Below, piece after piece: positions 50,484-60,841 of a DNA stretch of 60,841 nt. The stretch spans positions 1 through 60,841 of the forward strand of contig NZ_JAUSBN010000072.1 of NCBI RefSeq assembly GCF_030651995.1, read 5' to 3'. Position numbers and translations under genes: made by a program. Positions within the stretch are counted from its first letter, which is position 1. Every line of letters begins with the position of its first letter. The notes beneath the pieces are model-generated. The model worked only from the letters and a program-made list of their open reading frames with translations, did not search any database and was not told where the DNA came from. Source of the DNA: Reyranella sp. Lineage in GTDB: Bacteria; Pseudomonadota; Alphaproteobacteria; Reyranellales; Reyranellaceae.

Positions 50484-50560
50484 TGGCGCGCCCGGAAGGA
50501 GTCGAACCTCCAGCCTTCTGATTCGTAGTCAGATGCTCTATCCAGTTGAGCTACGGGCGC
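50484..50560 (-). tRNA. tRNA-Arg (anticodon ACG)
   Basis: On the minus strand the 77-nt gene folds as a cloverleaf: acceptor arms GCGCCCG/CGGGCGC, D-arm GCTC...GAGC, anticodon stem TCTGA/TCAGA with loop CTACGAA (anticodon ACG, read as ICG for CGU/CGC/CGA), T-arm GGAGG-TTCGACT-CCTTC, and an encoded 3' CCA. An attachment site for the adjacent integrative element. Confidence 0.95.
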
Positions 50561-50884
50561 ACGGCCGAGCCCCGAGGGGTCCGGCGAAGGGGCGCACCCT
50601 AGTGAAACTGCCCCGCCGATGCAAGCCGAGTCGACGGGGCATCGCGGGCTGCGACCGGGCGCCGCTCCACCCTTCGAACTGGCCGTGAATCCGCCGCGGC
50701 ACCGAAGGCCGGACGGCGCCAAGTCGTTCAACGGACTGGCAAAAAGCCCCGTCGGTTTTGCTTGCTTTCAAACGGCATGACTGCCATCTGGATTTGGGGC
50801 ATGTGCCCCGAGTCGGCCCTGTTTCGTTCGGGTGCCGCGTCGGAGCACCAGAACGATGATATCGGGGCGGGTTCGAGGCCAAAG
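50561..50884. other. Gene-free stretch upstream of tRNA-Arg and the lipoprotein gene
   Basis: Divergent region between the tRNA (left) and the lipoprotein gene (right). An in-frame ATG at 50762 would extend the lipoprotein, but that extension lacks coding character. I see no further gene; the tRNA promoter must lie at the left end. Confidence 0.5.
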
Positions 50885-51619
50885 ATGGCGCTAAGAGTTC
50901 CACGATCCGCGCTTCTCCTGGCAGCGATCGTCCTGAGCGGTTGCGCCCAGAGCAGCGTCTTCGCGCCCCCCGCCAGCACCGCTCCGTCGAATGCCAACCC
51001 CGCCATCACCCAGACCGGCACCCAGACGGTCCGCAAGACCATCGAGCAGCTGCGTAGCGACCAGGCGGCGCTCAACAGCGGCATCGCCGCCCAGCAGGCC
51101 CAGTTCAACGCGACGCGCGGCCAGCTCGCCGGCGACACGCGGGCCTATTCCGGTCTGGTGAGCGGCATCACCTCCCGCCTGCAGGCCGGCACCACACCGG
51201 GCAACCCCGACCTGGTGAACCAGTGGAACGCCGCGCAGGGCCGGCTGGACGCCGTGACCCTGGCCGTCGGCACCCTGAATTCGCTGGCCAGCCAGGTCAC
51301 CACCCAGGCCTCCGTGGCCGGCTACCTGCTCGAGAACGTGCGACTCACCTTGATGGTGGGTGGCGCGACCGACGCCGATCATCGCAACCTGCGCGCCATC
51401 GAGAGCGAGACGCGGCGCTCGATGCAGGCGATCGACCGGCTGATCGCCGATCTCAACGCCGAGATCGCCCGCGAGAACACCTTCCTCGGCCGCGAGCGCA
51501 CCAACCTGGCGGCCCTCTCCTACAACGTGAACATCGGCCGCCTCGGCGCCGCCCCGGGCGCCGGCCAGCGCCCCGCCGTCACGCCCCAGCCGACCCGGCG
51601 AGCCGTTCCGCTCCAGTAA
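50885..51619 (+). CDS. Predicted lipoprotein with coiled-coil
   Basis: 244 residues. Signal peptide with lipobox (RSALLLAAIVLSGCAQSS, acylated Cys at about 20), a Ser/Pro-rich linker, then long helices rich in Ala/Gln/Arg (RKTIEQLRSDQAALNSGIAAQQAQF; RSMQAIDRLIADLNAEIARE) of coiled-coil type, and a Pro-rich tail. The ATG at 50885 gives the normal signal sequence. Could be an envelope spacer or trimeric scaffold protein; no family recognised. Confidence 0.8.
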   Translation: MALRVPRSALLLAAIVLSGCAQSSVFAPPASTAPSNANPAITQTGTQTVRKTIEQLRSDQAALNSGIAAQQAQFNATRGQLAGDTRAYSGLVSGITSRLQAGTTPGNPDLVNQWNAAQGRLDAVTLAVGTLNSLASQVTTQASVAGYLLENVRLTLMVGGATDADHRNLRAIESETRRSMQAIDRLIADLNAEIARENTFLGRERTNLAALSYNVNIGRLGAAPGAGQRPAVTPQPTRRAVPLQ

Positions 51620-51685
51620 CGATCCGCCGGCCGACACGCCGATCGGCCGTCAACGCGGTCGCGTATCGGGGACTGGGGGCGTAAC

Positions 51686-52117
51686 ATGCCGCGCATGGTC
51701 CTTCGCCTCTTCGCCCTCCTCGGCACGATGCTCGCTTTGGCGCTGCCGGCGCAGGCGCAGGTGTCGGCGGCGGACCAGACCGCCATCCGCGAGGTGATCG
51801 AGGGCCAGGTCGAGGCCTTCCGCCGCGACGATGGCGCCGCCGCCTTCGGGTATGCCTCGCCCAGCATCCAGGGAATGTTCGGCACGGCCGAGACCTTCAT
51901 GGACATGGTGCGGCAGGGCTACCGGCCGGTGTACCGGCCGCAGGTCTTCGAGTTCCGCGAGATCGTCACCCTGCAGGGAATGGTGACGCAGAAGGTGCAT
52001 GTGATCGGCCCCGATGGCCGGCCGGTCACCGCCTTCTATCCGATGACGCAGCAGCCCGACGGCAGCTGGCGCATCGAAGGCTGCTATCTGCAGGCGCCCG
52101 AAGACCACCAGGCCTGA
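51686..52117 (+). CDS. DUF4864 domain-containing secreted protein
   Basis: 143 residues with a signal peptide (MVLRLFALLGTMLALALPAQ, cleavage near AQA). The mature domain begins DQTAIREVIEGQVEAFRRDD and contains AFGYASPSIQGMFGTAETFM and WRIEGCYLQ, the blocks of DUF4864, an NTF2-like periplasmic family of unknown function common in Alphaproteobacteria. Confidence 0.85.
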   Translation: MPRMVLRLFALLGTMLALALPAQAQVSAADQTAIREVIEGQVEAFRRDDGAAAFGYASPSIQGMFGTAETFMDMVRQGYRPVYRPQVFEFREIVTLQGMVTQKVHVIGPDGRPVTAFYPMTQQPDGSWRIEGCYLQAPEDHQA

Positions 52118-52132
52118 TCGCCCGCATCCTCC

Positions 52133-53014
52133 ATGTCTCGCGTTTCGCCCAAGGTGCTGGCGCTGCTCGGCACCCTGACCCTGATGTGGGGTACGAACTG
52201 GCCGCTGTTCCGGATCGCGCTCGCCGAGCTGCCGGTCTGGACCTTTCGCACCCTCGTCCTGCTGGCGGGCGCGACCGTCCTGACGGCGATCCTGCTGGTG
52301 CGGCGCGAGACGTTCGCCGTCCCCCGGGACAAGTGGCCGGCGCTCCTGCTCGCCTCGACCATGAACATCGGCATCTGGAACATCGCGACGTCGCTGGCCG
52401 TGCTCTACATCCCCTCCGGTCATGCCTCGGTGCTGGCCTATACGATGCCGCTCTGGGTCGCGGTGCTGGGCTTCACCCTGTTCGGCCAGAGGCTGACGGG
52501 CCGGCTGCTCGCGGCCATCGTGATCGGCGCCGCCGCCGTCGCCGCCCTGATGATCCCCAACTTCCAGAGCTACGCCACGGCGCCGCTCGGCCTGTTCTGG
52601 GGCCTGCTGGCGGGCTTCTGCTGGGCCGTCGGCACGCTGGTCATGAAGCGCACGAGCTGGCCCGGCATGGGCCTGTCGCTCACCTTCTGGCAGATCGTGC
52701 TGATGCTGCCGCCGATCGCCCTGGGCGCGCTGGTTTTCGACGGGCTGCCGACGCACTGGCCTTCCACCAAGGCGCTGGTCGCCACGATCTACACCGGCGC
52801 CATCCCGATGGCGATCGGCACCATGATCTGGTTCACCCTGGTGAAGCTGCTGCCGGCGCAGGTCGCCGCGCTCTCCTCCATCGCCATCCCGATCGTGGCG
52901 ATCGTGAGCGGCATCGCGATCCTGCAGGAGCCGCTGTCGGCCCTGCAGGCCGTCGCGATCGCCTCGACGGCCATCTCGCTCTGGCTCGCCCTGGTGCCCG
53001 GGCGACAGCGGTAA
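52133..53014 (+). CDS. DMT superfamily (EamA-type) transporter
   Basis: 293 residues with about ten hydrophobic helices arranged as two EamA repeats (first around LALLGTLTLMWGTNWPLFRIAL, second around LGLFWGLLAGFCWAVGTLVM). The pair of TWNWP-like and WAVG motifs and the short loops are typical. Members export amino acids or metabolites, or act as drug/metabolite permeases; substrate unknown. Starts 15 bp after the DUF4864 stop, possibly on one transcript with it. Confidence 0.9.
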   Translation: MSRVSPKVLALLGTLTLMWGTNWPLFRIALAELPVWTFRTLVLLAGATVLTAILLVRRETFAVPRDKWPALLLASTMNIGIWNIATSLAVLYIPSGHASVLAYTMPLWVAVLGFTLFGQRLTGRLLAAIVIGAAAVAALMIPNFQSYATAPLGLFWGLLAGFCWAVGTLVMKRTSWPGMGLSLTFWQIVLMLPPIALGALVFDGLPTHWPSTKALVATIYTGAIPMAIGTMIWFTLVKLLPAQVAALSSIAIPIVAIVSGIAILQEPLSALQAVAIASTAISLWLALVPGRQR

Positions 53015-53029
53015 CAGACAACGAGAGTT

Positions 53030-53086
53030 GCCTCCGGCCCCCCCAATTCCCACATGGGGGTTGGGTATTGGAGGCCCGGGTTCATG
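53030..53086 (+). promoter_or_regulatory. Candidate RNA thermometer in the hsp20-lon leader
   Basis: The leader can fold so that GCCTCC (53030-53035) pairs with GGAGGC (53070-53075), which is the ribosome binding site of the hsp20 gene (ATG 53084). Between them CCCAATTCCC (53042-53051) pairs with GGGGGTTGGG (53056-53065) over an ACAT loop, including two G-U pairs. No U-tract follows, so it is not an ordinary terminator. The design is reminiscent of ROSE-type heat sensors before small heat-shock genes in rhizobia, but I see no ROSE consensus, so this is inference. Confidence 0.5.
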
Positions 53087-53502
53087 ACGAGAGGCGATCC
53101 ACGAGACTGGATGTGGTCGGAAGCGCTGCAGATGCTGGCGCAGGCCGAGCGGCTGCATCAGCAGGTTTTCCGGCCGCAGACCGCGGGCCGCCTGCGTCCC
53201 AGCTGGGAGCCGCCGGTCGACGTGCTCGAGACCGAGCGCGAAGTCCTGATCCTGGCGGCACTGCCCGGCGTCGACGTGCAGAAGGTCGAAGCCGTGATCG
53301 AGAACGGCACGCTCGTCCTGTCCGGCGAGCGCACGGTTCCGGCCGAGTTCAGAACCGCGAAGATCCATCGCATGGAGCTGCCGCAGGGCCGCTTCGAGCG
53401 CCGTATCGGCCTGCCGCCCGGCGTCTATGGCGAGGTGCGGCGTTTCGAGGTGAACGGATGCCTGGCCGTGACCCTGGCCAAGGCCGGTACGCGGAGGCAG
53501 CC

Positions 53503-53506
<4 letters not shown>
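53084..53506 (+). CDS. Hsp20/alpha-crystallin family small heat shock protein
   Basis: 140 residues. Helical N-terminal arm (WSEALQMLAQAERLHQQVF), alpha-crystallin domain beginning WEPPVDVLETEREVLILAAL with LPGVDVQKVEAVIENGTLVLSGER and the closing LPPGVYGEVRRFEVNGCLAVTLAK. A holdase chaperone binding unfolding proteins. Start at 53084 with GGAGG 9 nt upstream; an ATG at 53054 falls in the leader hairpin loop. Overlaps the lon gene (ATGA), so both are made from one transcript. Confidence 0.88.
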
Positions 53507-55905
<2,399 letters not shown>

Positions 55906-55920
55906 ACCTCTCTCATGTTC

Positions 55921-56008
55921 CTCGCCCCCGCTAGGGGGAGAGGTTAGGTGAGGGGGTTACACGGTGCGCAGCCCCCTCACCCAGCCTCTCCCCCTAGCGG
56001 GGGAGAGG
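55921..56008. repeat. Large palindromic intergenic repeat, family III
   Basis: An inverted repeat with arms of about 35 bp: the left arm starts CTCGCCCCCGCTAGGGGG and ends GTGAGGGGG, the right arm is CCCCCTCAC ... CTAGCGGGGGAGAG, around a short TTACACGGTGCGCAG centre. Similar CCCCCTCACCC-type palindromes are common in Rhizobiales and Rhodospirillales. Sits between the convergent lon and amidohydrolase genes and may act as terminator. Confidence 0.8.
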
Positions 56009-56022
56009 AGCTCGATAGAGAA

Positions 56023-57471
56023 TCAAGCGATCGGCAGCGACAGCGGCGAGATCTCGTCGCCGGGGCGGTTGGCGTAGTCGAGCTTGACGGAGTCGCGCAG
56101 CATGCGGGCCTGCGCCTCGGCGAGCCGTTCCATGGCGGCCTTCGGATCGAGATGCACGGGATCGCCGTCCTTCAGCACGATCTCGCCATCGACCAGCACC
56201 GTGCGCACCGCCCGGTCGGCGGCGTGGAACACGAAGGAACGCAGAGGATCGCGCGCCGGCTGCATCAGCGGGTGATTGAGATCGACCAGCACGATGTCGG
56301 CCGCCATGCCGGGCGCCAGGGCGCCGATGTCGTCACGGCCCAGCGCGGCCGCGCCGCCGAAGGTCGCGGCCTCGAAAGCGCCGGCCGTGTCGAAGCTCCT
56401 GACATCCTCGCTCATCAGGCGGCCGGCGACGATGGCCAGCCGCATCTCCTCGATCAGATTGTGTGGCGCGCAGTCGGTGCCGAGGCCGACATTGACGCCG
56501 CGGGCGCGATAGCGGCCGACATGGTCCATGGCAAGCCCGTAGCGCGCGAAGGGCTGCGGACAGTGCGCCACCGACGCGCCCGCCTCGGCGATCAGGTCGA
56601 GGTCCTTGCGGGTGTGCCAGTTAATTTGCGGATGGTCGTCGAGCAGGATGCAGTGCGCCATGATCGTGTCGCTCTTCATCAGCCCCTGTTCGGCGGCCCA
56701 CTGGATGGGCGTCTTGTTGTGGCGGCGGATCATCTCCCGCACTTCCACCACCGACTGGCCGACATGGGTCGAGAAGCGGCGGCCCGTCTCGTCGGCGTGT
56801 TTGCGCCCGGCGGCGAACAGCTCCGGCGTCACCGTGTCGATCTGCGCCGGGAAAACCACGGCGTCGAGCCGTCCCGAATTGTGCGCCTCCGCCTCGTCCA
56901 TGACCCGCCGGGCCTTCTCGAACTGGGCGACACCGGCAGCCTCGTCCCATTTCCAGGTCACGGTCTGCGGCGAAGCCATGCCCCAGCGGGCCGATGCGAA
57001 AGTCGGCGCCGCATAGAAGCGCATGCCGCTCCGCGCCATCGTCTCCAGCCAGCCCTCGAACGGCACGGTGACGTCGCACGCGGTCGTCGTGCCGGCGCGC
57101 AGCATCTCGGAATAGGCCATCGTCGCCGCGCCCTGGCGGCCGTCGTCGCCGAGGCGGAAGGCCTGCAGCCGCTCCATCAGGCCGGTCATCTGCTGCTCGG
57201 GCACGCCATGATCCTCGCGCACGCCGCGATAGCCGGGCTCGGTGGAGGGGTGGGAATGGATGTTGATCAGGCCTGGCAACGCCAGCAGGCCCTTACCATC
57301 GAGCACCGTTTCGCCAGGCCCGGTCGGGCGCGCGCCGGCCGGCGTGATTTCGACGATGCGGCCGTCCTTCAAGTGAAGGTCGACCTCGCGGCGATAGGCG
57401 TGGCGCCTTTCGGCACCGTCCCGGACCACCGCCCAGGAGACGTTTCGGATCGAATCGGGCCGCATCGACAT
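56023..57471 (-). CDS. Amidohydrolase family protein (cytosine deaminase/ATZ-TRZ-like)
   Basis: 482 residues. LPGLINIHSHPSTEPGY gives the HxH metal pair (about 78-80), STHVGQSVVEVR and MAHCILLD further His ligands, and VGLGTDCAPHNL the catalytic Asp. The composite beta-sandwich ends (MRPDSIRNVSWAVV... and IVLVDLNHPL) flank the barrel. Such enzymes deaminate or hydrolyse purine, pyrimidine, triazine or related N-substrates; exact substrate unknown. GGAG lies 10 nt upstream of the ATG. Divergent from an SBP gene that may feed it. Confidence 0.88.
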   Translation of the reverse strand: MSMRPDSIRNVSWAVVRDGAERRHAYRREVDLHLKDGRIVEITPAGARPTGPGETVLDGKGLLALPGLINIHSHPSTEPGYRGVREDHGVPEQQMTGLMERLQAFRLGDDGRQGAATMAYSEMLRAGTTTACDVTVPFEGWLETMARSGMRFYAAPTFASARWGMASPQTVTWKWDEAAGVAQFEKARRVMDEAEAHNSGRLDAVVFPAQIDTVTPELFAAGRKHADETGRRFSTHVGQSVVEVREMIRRHNKTPIQWAAEQGLMKSDTIMAHCILLDDHPQINWHTRKDLDLIAEAGASVAHCPQPFARYGLAMDHVGRYRARGVNVGLGTDCAPHNLIEEMRLAIVAGRLMSEDVRSFDTAGAFEAATFGGAAALGRDDIGALAPGMAADIVLVDLNHPLMQPARDPLRSFVFHAADRAVRTVLVDGEIVLKDGDPVHLDPKAAMERLAEAQARMLRDSVKLDYANRPGDEISPLSLPIA

Positions 57472-57562
57472 AATTTTCTGCTCCTTGCAAAGGCATGCCT
57501 GTTGCATAGGCACCGCAATGGGACGATAGAATCGGGAAAACGAGAGAACAAGGAGGCAGATG

Positions 57563-59128
57563 ATGCGAAAAATGAAATGGGCGGCCCTCGCCGCGGCAAC
57601 CACGGCGCTGTTCGGGGTCACGGCCGAGGCGCAGACGCTGAAGGTCGTCAAGCATTCGGACGTCAAGATCGTCGATCCGATCTGGACCACCGCCTACATC
57701 GTCCGCAACTACGGCTACATGGTGTACGACACGCTGCTGGCAGTCGACGACAAGCTCGACGTCAAGCCGCAGATGCTGGAGAGCTGGAAGGTGAGCGACG
57801 ACAAGCTCACCTACACCTTCACCCTGCGCGACGGGCTGAAGTTCCACGACGGGGCGTCGGTGACGTCCGAGGACTGCATCGCCTCGATCAAGCGCTGGGC
57901 GTCACGCGACGCGATGGGCCAGAAGCTGATGGGCTTCACCAAGGCCCTGGCTGTCGTCGACGACAAGACCTTCACGCTCACCCTCAACGAGCCCTACGGG
58001 CTGGTCATCGAATCGCTCGGCAAGCCCAGCTCGAACGTGCCGTTCATCATGCCCAAGCGAATCGCCGAGACACCGGGCAACACGCAGATCAAGGAGTTCA
58101 TCGGCTCCGGACCGTTCGTGTTCCGCGCCGACCTGTGGCGGCCGGGCGAGAAGACGGTCTACGACAAGTTCAAGGACTACAAGCCGCGCGCCGAGCCGCC
58201 CTCGGCTCTCTCGGGTGGCAAGAACGTCTATGTCGACCGGGTCGAGTGGATCAACATCACCGATGCGCAGACCGCGGCCAACGCGCTGATGACCGGTGAG
58301 ATCGACATTCTCGAGCAGCCCCTGATCGAGATGCTGCCGCTGCTCGAGAAGGACAAGAACATCGAGATCAAGGACCTCAACCCGCTGGGCAGCCAGTACA
58401 GCCTGCGCTTCAACGTGCTTCACAAGCCGTTCGACAACGCGAAGATCCGTCAGGCCGTGCTCTATGCGCTGAACCAGAAGGACTTCCTGCTCGCCGCCAT
58501 CAACGACCCGAGATACTACAAGGAGTGCAAGGCGCTCTTCATCTGCGGCACACCCTATGCGACCGACGCGGGCTTCGAGGACAAGCTTGAATCGAACTTC
58601 GCCAAGTCCAAGGAGATCCTGAAGCAGGAAGGCTATGACGGCACGCCCGTCGTGCTGCTGTTCGCCACCGACACCAACACCGGGCGCCTGACGCCGATCG
58701 TCAAATCGCTCCTGGAGCGCGGCGGCTTCGTCGTCGACATGCAGGCCATGGATTGGCAGACCGTGCTGTCGCGCCGGGCCCGCAAGGAGCCGCTGAATGC
58801 CGGCGGCTGGAGCGCGTTCATGACCTCCTGGGTGTCGGCCGACCTGCTCAATCCCATCGTCTCGGCCTTCGTCGGCGCTGCCTGCGAAAAGGCCGCGATC
58901 GGCTGGCCGTGCGACGCCAAGATCGAGGAACTGCGCGACGCCTTCGCAAAGACGACCGATCCCGCCAAGCGCAAGGAACTGGCGACCGCGGTTCAGGTCA
59001 GGGAATCGGAGTATCCGACCTTCGCCCAGCTCGGCCAGTTCAACATCCCGATGGCGATCCGCAAGAACGTCACCGGCAACCTGCCTTCGCCGGCGCCGGT
59101 CTTCTGGAACATCAGGAAGGCGCAGTAG
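57563..59128 (+). CDS. ABC transporter substrate-binding protein, SBP_bac_5 (peptide/opine-like) family
   Basis: 521 residues with a signal peptide (MKWAALAAATTALFGVTAEA, cleavage near AQT). The SBP_5 family is seen as LKVVKHSDVKIVDPIW, LTYTFTLRDGLKFHDGASVT (its hallmark), FIGSGPFVFRADLWRPGEK and GSQYSLRFNVLHKPFDNAKI. Two ATGs in tandem; the second (57563) has the better distance from AAGGAGG. No permease or ATPase genes lie next to it, so it either shares another transporter or its partners lie outside the window. Likely imports an amine or peptide compound handled by the divergent amidohydrolase. Confidence 0.88.
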   Translation: MRKMKWAALAAATTALFGVTAEAQTLKVVKHSDVKIVDPIWTTAYIVRNYGYMVYDTLLAVDDKLDVKPQMLESWKVSDDKLTYTFTLRDGLKFHDGASVTSEDCIASIKRWASRDAMGQKLMGFTKALAVVDDKTFTLTLNEPYGLVIESLGKPSSNVPFIMPKRIAETPGNTQIKEFIGSGPFVFRADLWRPGEKTVYDKFKDYKPRAEPPSALSGGKNVYVDRVEWINITDAQTAANALMTGEIDILEQPLIEMLPLLEKDKNIEIKDLNPLGSQYSLRFNVLHKPFDNAKIRQAVLYALNQKDFLLAAINDPRYYKECKALFICGTPYATDAGFEDKLESNFAKSKEILKQEGYDGTPVVLLFATDTNTGRLTPIVKSLLERGGFVVDMQAMDWQTVLSRRARKEPLNAGGWSAFMTSWVSADLLNPIVSAFVGAACEKAAIGWPCDAKIEELRDAFAKTTDPAKRKELATAVQVRESEYPTFAQLGQFNIPMAIRKNVTGNLPSPAPVFWNIRKAQ

Positions 59129-59133
59129 GCCCA

Positions 59134-59249
59134 TAACCTCACCCTGAGGAGCGGTCCGCAGGACCGCGTCTCGAAGGGTGGGCACGAGCACCGCGTTTGT
59201 TGCCCATCCTTCGAGACGCACGCCTGCGGCGTGCTCCTCAGGATGAGTT
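59134..59249. repeat. Palindromic intergenic repeat, family I, copy 2
   Basis: Starts AACCTCACCCTGAGGAGCGG and ends GCTCCTCAGGATGAGTTG, with the same GTCTCGAAGGGTGGGCACGA and CCTTCGAGACGC core as the copy at 841-952. It lies after the SBP gene and before the convergent GNAT gene. Confidence 0.78.
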
Positions 59250-59274
59250 GTGAATAGCTCGAAGCGCTGAGATT

Positions 59275-60117
59275 CTACCCCAGCTCCAGGCTGGTCACGC
59301 CGAACAGGCCGGCATAGTCGACGTCGGGGTCCGCGCCGGTGTACATGCGCGCGGTCTCGAAGGAGGGTTTGAGACCGATCTGCTCGGCAAGCTTCACGGC
59401 CGGCTTGTTGCGATCGGGCACGTCGATCGCAACGGCCGTCGCACCCAGCTTCGTTGCGAGAGCGCCGACCAGCGCAGACGCGATCTCCGGCGTGGCACCG
59501 TAGAGCGGCCCGACGCGCGACGCGGCGGCGCAGGCGCGCATCACGGCAAAACCTGCGATCTCACCGTCCCGCAGCGCGACCAGGGACGCCCGCTCCGGCA
59601 GCGAGATCCAGGAGGCGAGGAAGGAGTCGCGGGCCTCGGGAAAGAACCGGCGATCGTAGGCGGCAAGCCGATCGAAGCCGATGCTGCGTGCATCGACGAG
59701 AGACACGCCGGCCGGCGGCTTCCCGGCCGGCGGCGCGCCTTCATGCCGGATGTTGTTCCAGGCGAGCCTGAAGCCGGACTTCTTGTAGTTGCCCTGCTGC
59801 GCCACCACGCCGTCGAGGCCGACATTGCGTCCCTGAAGCCGCGCCATGCCCGCGCGCCAGAGCTGGATGCCGTAGCCCTTCCCGCGCACCGGCGGCCGGG
59901 CGATGTAGAAGCCCAGGAAGCCGAAGCCCGCCCCGTACTTCACGACCGAGATGCAGGCCTGCGGCTCGCCGTCGAGGCGGCCGATCAGAAAGGCAGCGGG
60001 GTCCGTGGCGAAGAAGGCATGGGCATCCGTCCTGCCGGGGTTCCAGCCTTCGTCATTGGCCCAGGCGGCCATGCGCTGGACGTCGTCGGCGCTGCCGACC
60101 GTGATCTCGAAGCTCAT
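59275..60117 (-). CDS. GNAT family N-acetyltransferase
   Basis: 280 residues. First GNAT domain: FEITVGSADDVQRMAAWAND, ACISVVKYGAGFGFLGFYIA, acetyl-CoA loop RPPVRGKGYGIQLW (R-x2-G-x-G/A). Second half with LVALRDGEIAGFAVMRAC and VGPLYGATPEIASALVGAL, like the YitH/Acetyltransf_18 C-terminal type. The ATG at 60117 removes an Arg-rich upstream extension. Acceptor unknown; the spacing of only 10 bp after the monooxygenase gene suggests one transcript. Confidence 0.87.
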   Translation of the reverse strand: MSFEITVGSADDVQRMAAWANDEGWNPGRTDAHAFFATDPAAFLIGRLDGEPQACISVVKYGAGFGFLGFYIARPPVRGKGYGIQLWRAGMARLQGRNVGLDGVVAQQGNYKKSGFRLAWNNIRHEGAPPAGKPPAGVSLVDARSIGFDRLAAYDRRFFPEARDSFLASWISLPERASLVALRDGEIAGFAVMRACAAASRVGPLYGATPEIASALVGALATKLGATAVAIDVPDRNKPAVKLAEQIGLKPSFETARMYTGADPDVDYAGLFGVTSLELG

Positions 60118-60127
60118 GGGGCGGAGC

Positions 60128-60841
60128 CTACTCCGCCGCCTTGGCCGTTGCCGCGAAAAAACGATTCTCGGGCCGCGGCAAACCGAGATTCTCGCGCAGC
60201 GTCGTGCCCTCATACTCGGTTCGGAAGAGGCCGCGGCGCTGCAGTTCTGGCACGACCTTGTCGACGAAATCGTCGAGCCCGCCCGGCAGGTAGGGAAACA
60301 TGACGTTGAAGCCGTCGCAGGCGTCCGTGGCCAGCCACTCCTCCATCTGGTCGGCGATCATCGACGGCGTGCCCAGCATGCCGAGGCCGCCATAGCCGCC
60401 CAGGCGGCCCGCGATCTGGCGCACGGTCAGGTTCTCGCGCCGGCCGAGTTCGATGACGCGATCACGGCCGCTCTTGCTCGCCTCGGTCTCGGGAATGTCG
60501 TCGGGCAAGGGCTTGTCGGGATCGAACTGGCGCGCATCGACGCCCAGCGCCATCGAGACGGCGGCGATCGAGCTGTCGTAGTTCACGAGACTGTCGAGGC
60601 GGGCCCGCTTCTCCTTCGCCTCGTCGAGCGAGTCGCCCACCACCACGAAGGCGCCGGGCAGGATCTTGATGTGATCGGGATTGCGGCCGACCTTGGCCGC
60701 CCGGCCCTTCACGTCGGCATAGAAGGCGCGGGCGTCGGCGATCGGGCCGCCGGCGGCGAACACCATCTCGGCGGTCTCGGCGGCGAGCTGGCGGCCGGCA
60801 TCCGAGGCGCCGGCCTGCACGATGACGGGCCAGCCCTGCAC
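60128..60841 (-). CDS. LLM-class flavin-dependent monooxygenase, NtaA/DszA type, N-terminus outside window
   Basis: 237 residues visible; the gene continues past base 60841. QGWPVIVQAGASDAGRQLAA, FYADVKGRAAKVGRNPDHIK, LPGAFVVVGDSLDEAKEKR, and TPSMIADQMEEW with DGFNVMFPYLPGGLDDFVD are the C-terminal blocks of FMN-dependent monooxygenases acting on nitrilotriacetate, dibenzothiophene sulphone or similar. The first codon here (GTG) is internal, since QGWPV is a core motif. Followed by the GNAT gene. Confidence 0.88.
   Translation of the reverse strand: MQGWPVIVQAGASDAGRQLAAETAEMVFAAGGPIADARAFYADVKGRAAKVGRNPDHIKILPGAFVVVGDSLDEAKEKRARLDSLVNYDSSIAAVSMALGVDARQFDPDKPLPDDIPETEASKSGRDRVIELGRRENLTVRQIAGRLGGYGGLGMLGTPSMIADQMEEWLATDACDGFNVMFPYLPGGLDDFVDKVVPELQRRGLFRTEYEGTTLRENLGLPRPENRFFAATAKAAE

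Overview
The window is a high-GC alphaproteobacterial chromosome segment. The Bug-type solute receptor, the CoA pyrophosphatase/CCA transferase pair, the fused indolepyruvate oxidoreductase, the hsp20-lon pair and the palindromic intergenic repeats all fit the Rhodospirillales/Hyphomicrobiales (for example a Reyranella-like organism). That placement is inference; no rRNA or marker tree is available here.

Left part (1-11.8 kb): the 3' part of hemF, then a leftward operon (CoA pyrophosphatase, small membrane protein, CCA tRNA nucleotidyltransferase, 4-TM protein, RecF-like AAA ATPase). Divergent from it is a rightward MoxR/DUF58/BatA-DUF4159/amidotransferase-like operon, probably a chaperone plus envelope-protein system. 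From 11.8 to 21.8 kb is a metabolic region. A LacI regulator, a Bug receptor and an SDR run left; a Baeyer-Villiger monooxygenase and a VOC protein run right, with LacI-type operators between them. Pirin, two HCCA-isomerase-like proteins, two more SDRs and secreted proteins follow.

Middle (22-45 kb): a leftward SxtJ / DUF5989 / carbamoyltransferase / quinone oxidoreductase operon, laid out like sxtI-J-K of saxitoxin clusters but without a visible biosynthetic partner. Then come TetR, HAD, RecX, ArsC and a membrane adenylate cyclase with a His-rich six-helix anchor and an adrenodoxin-like [2Fe-2S] domain (CyaC-like). A TPR protein, indolepyruvate ferredoxin oxidoreductase, YqgE, a peroxiredoxin, an AroE-like protein, a PAS-REC / hybrid histidine kinase pair, an SDR lacking its catalytic Tyr, an SGNH hydrolase, a methyltransferase-like protein and a redoxin-2OG dioxygenase fusion complete this part.

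Right part (45-61 kb): a small integrated element (about 45.25-50.48 kb) with a tyrosine recombinase beside tRNA-Arg(ACG), an excisionase-like HTH protein, an HNH nuclease, an adenine-methyltransferase-like protein and several tiny overlapping genes. Its left edge abuts the decayed tail of a second copy of the dioxygenase gene and a 5'-truncated HTH gene. Beyond the tRNA are a lipoprotein, a DUF4864 protein, a DMT transporter, and an hsp20-lon operon whose leader can fold to bury its ribosome binding site (candidate RNA thermometer). An amidohydrolase divergent from a peptide-type SBP, a GNAT protein and a partial flavin monooxygenase end the window.

The best candidates for something undescribed are the hsp20-lon leader structure, the carbamoyltransferase/SxtJ/DUF5989 operon with its added oxidoreductase, the redox-domain cyclase, and the mini integrative element with its damaged neighbours.
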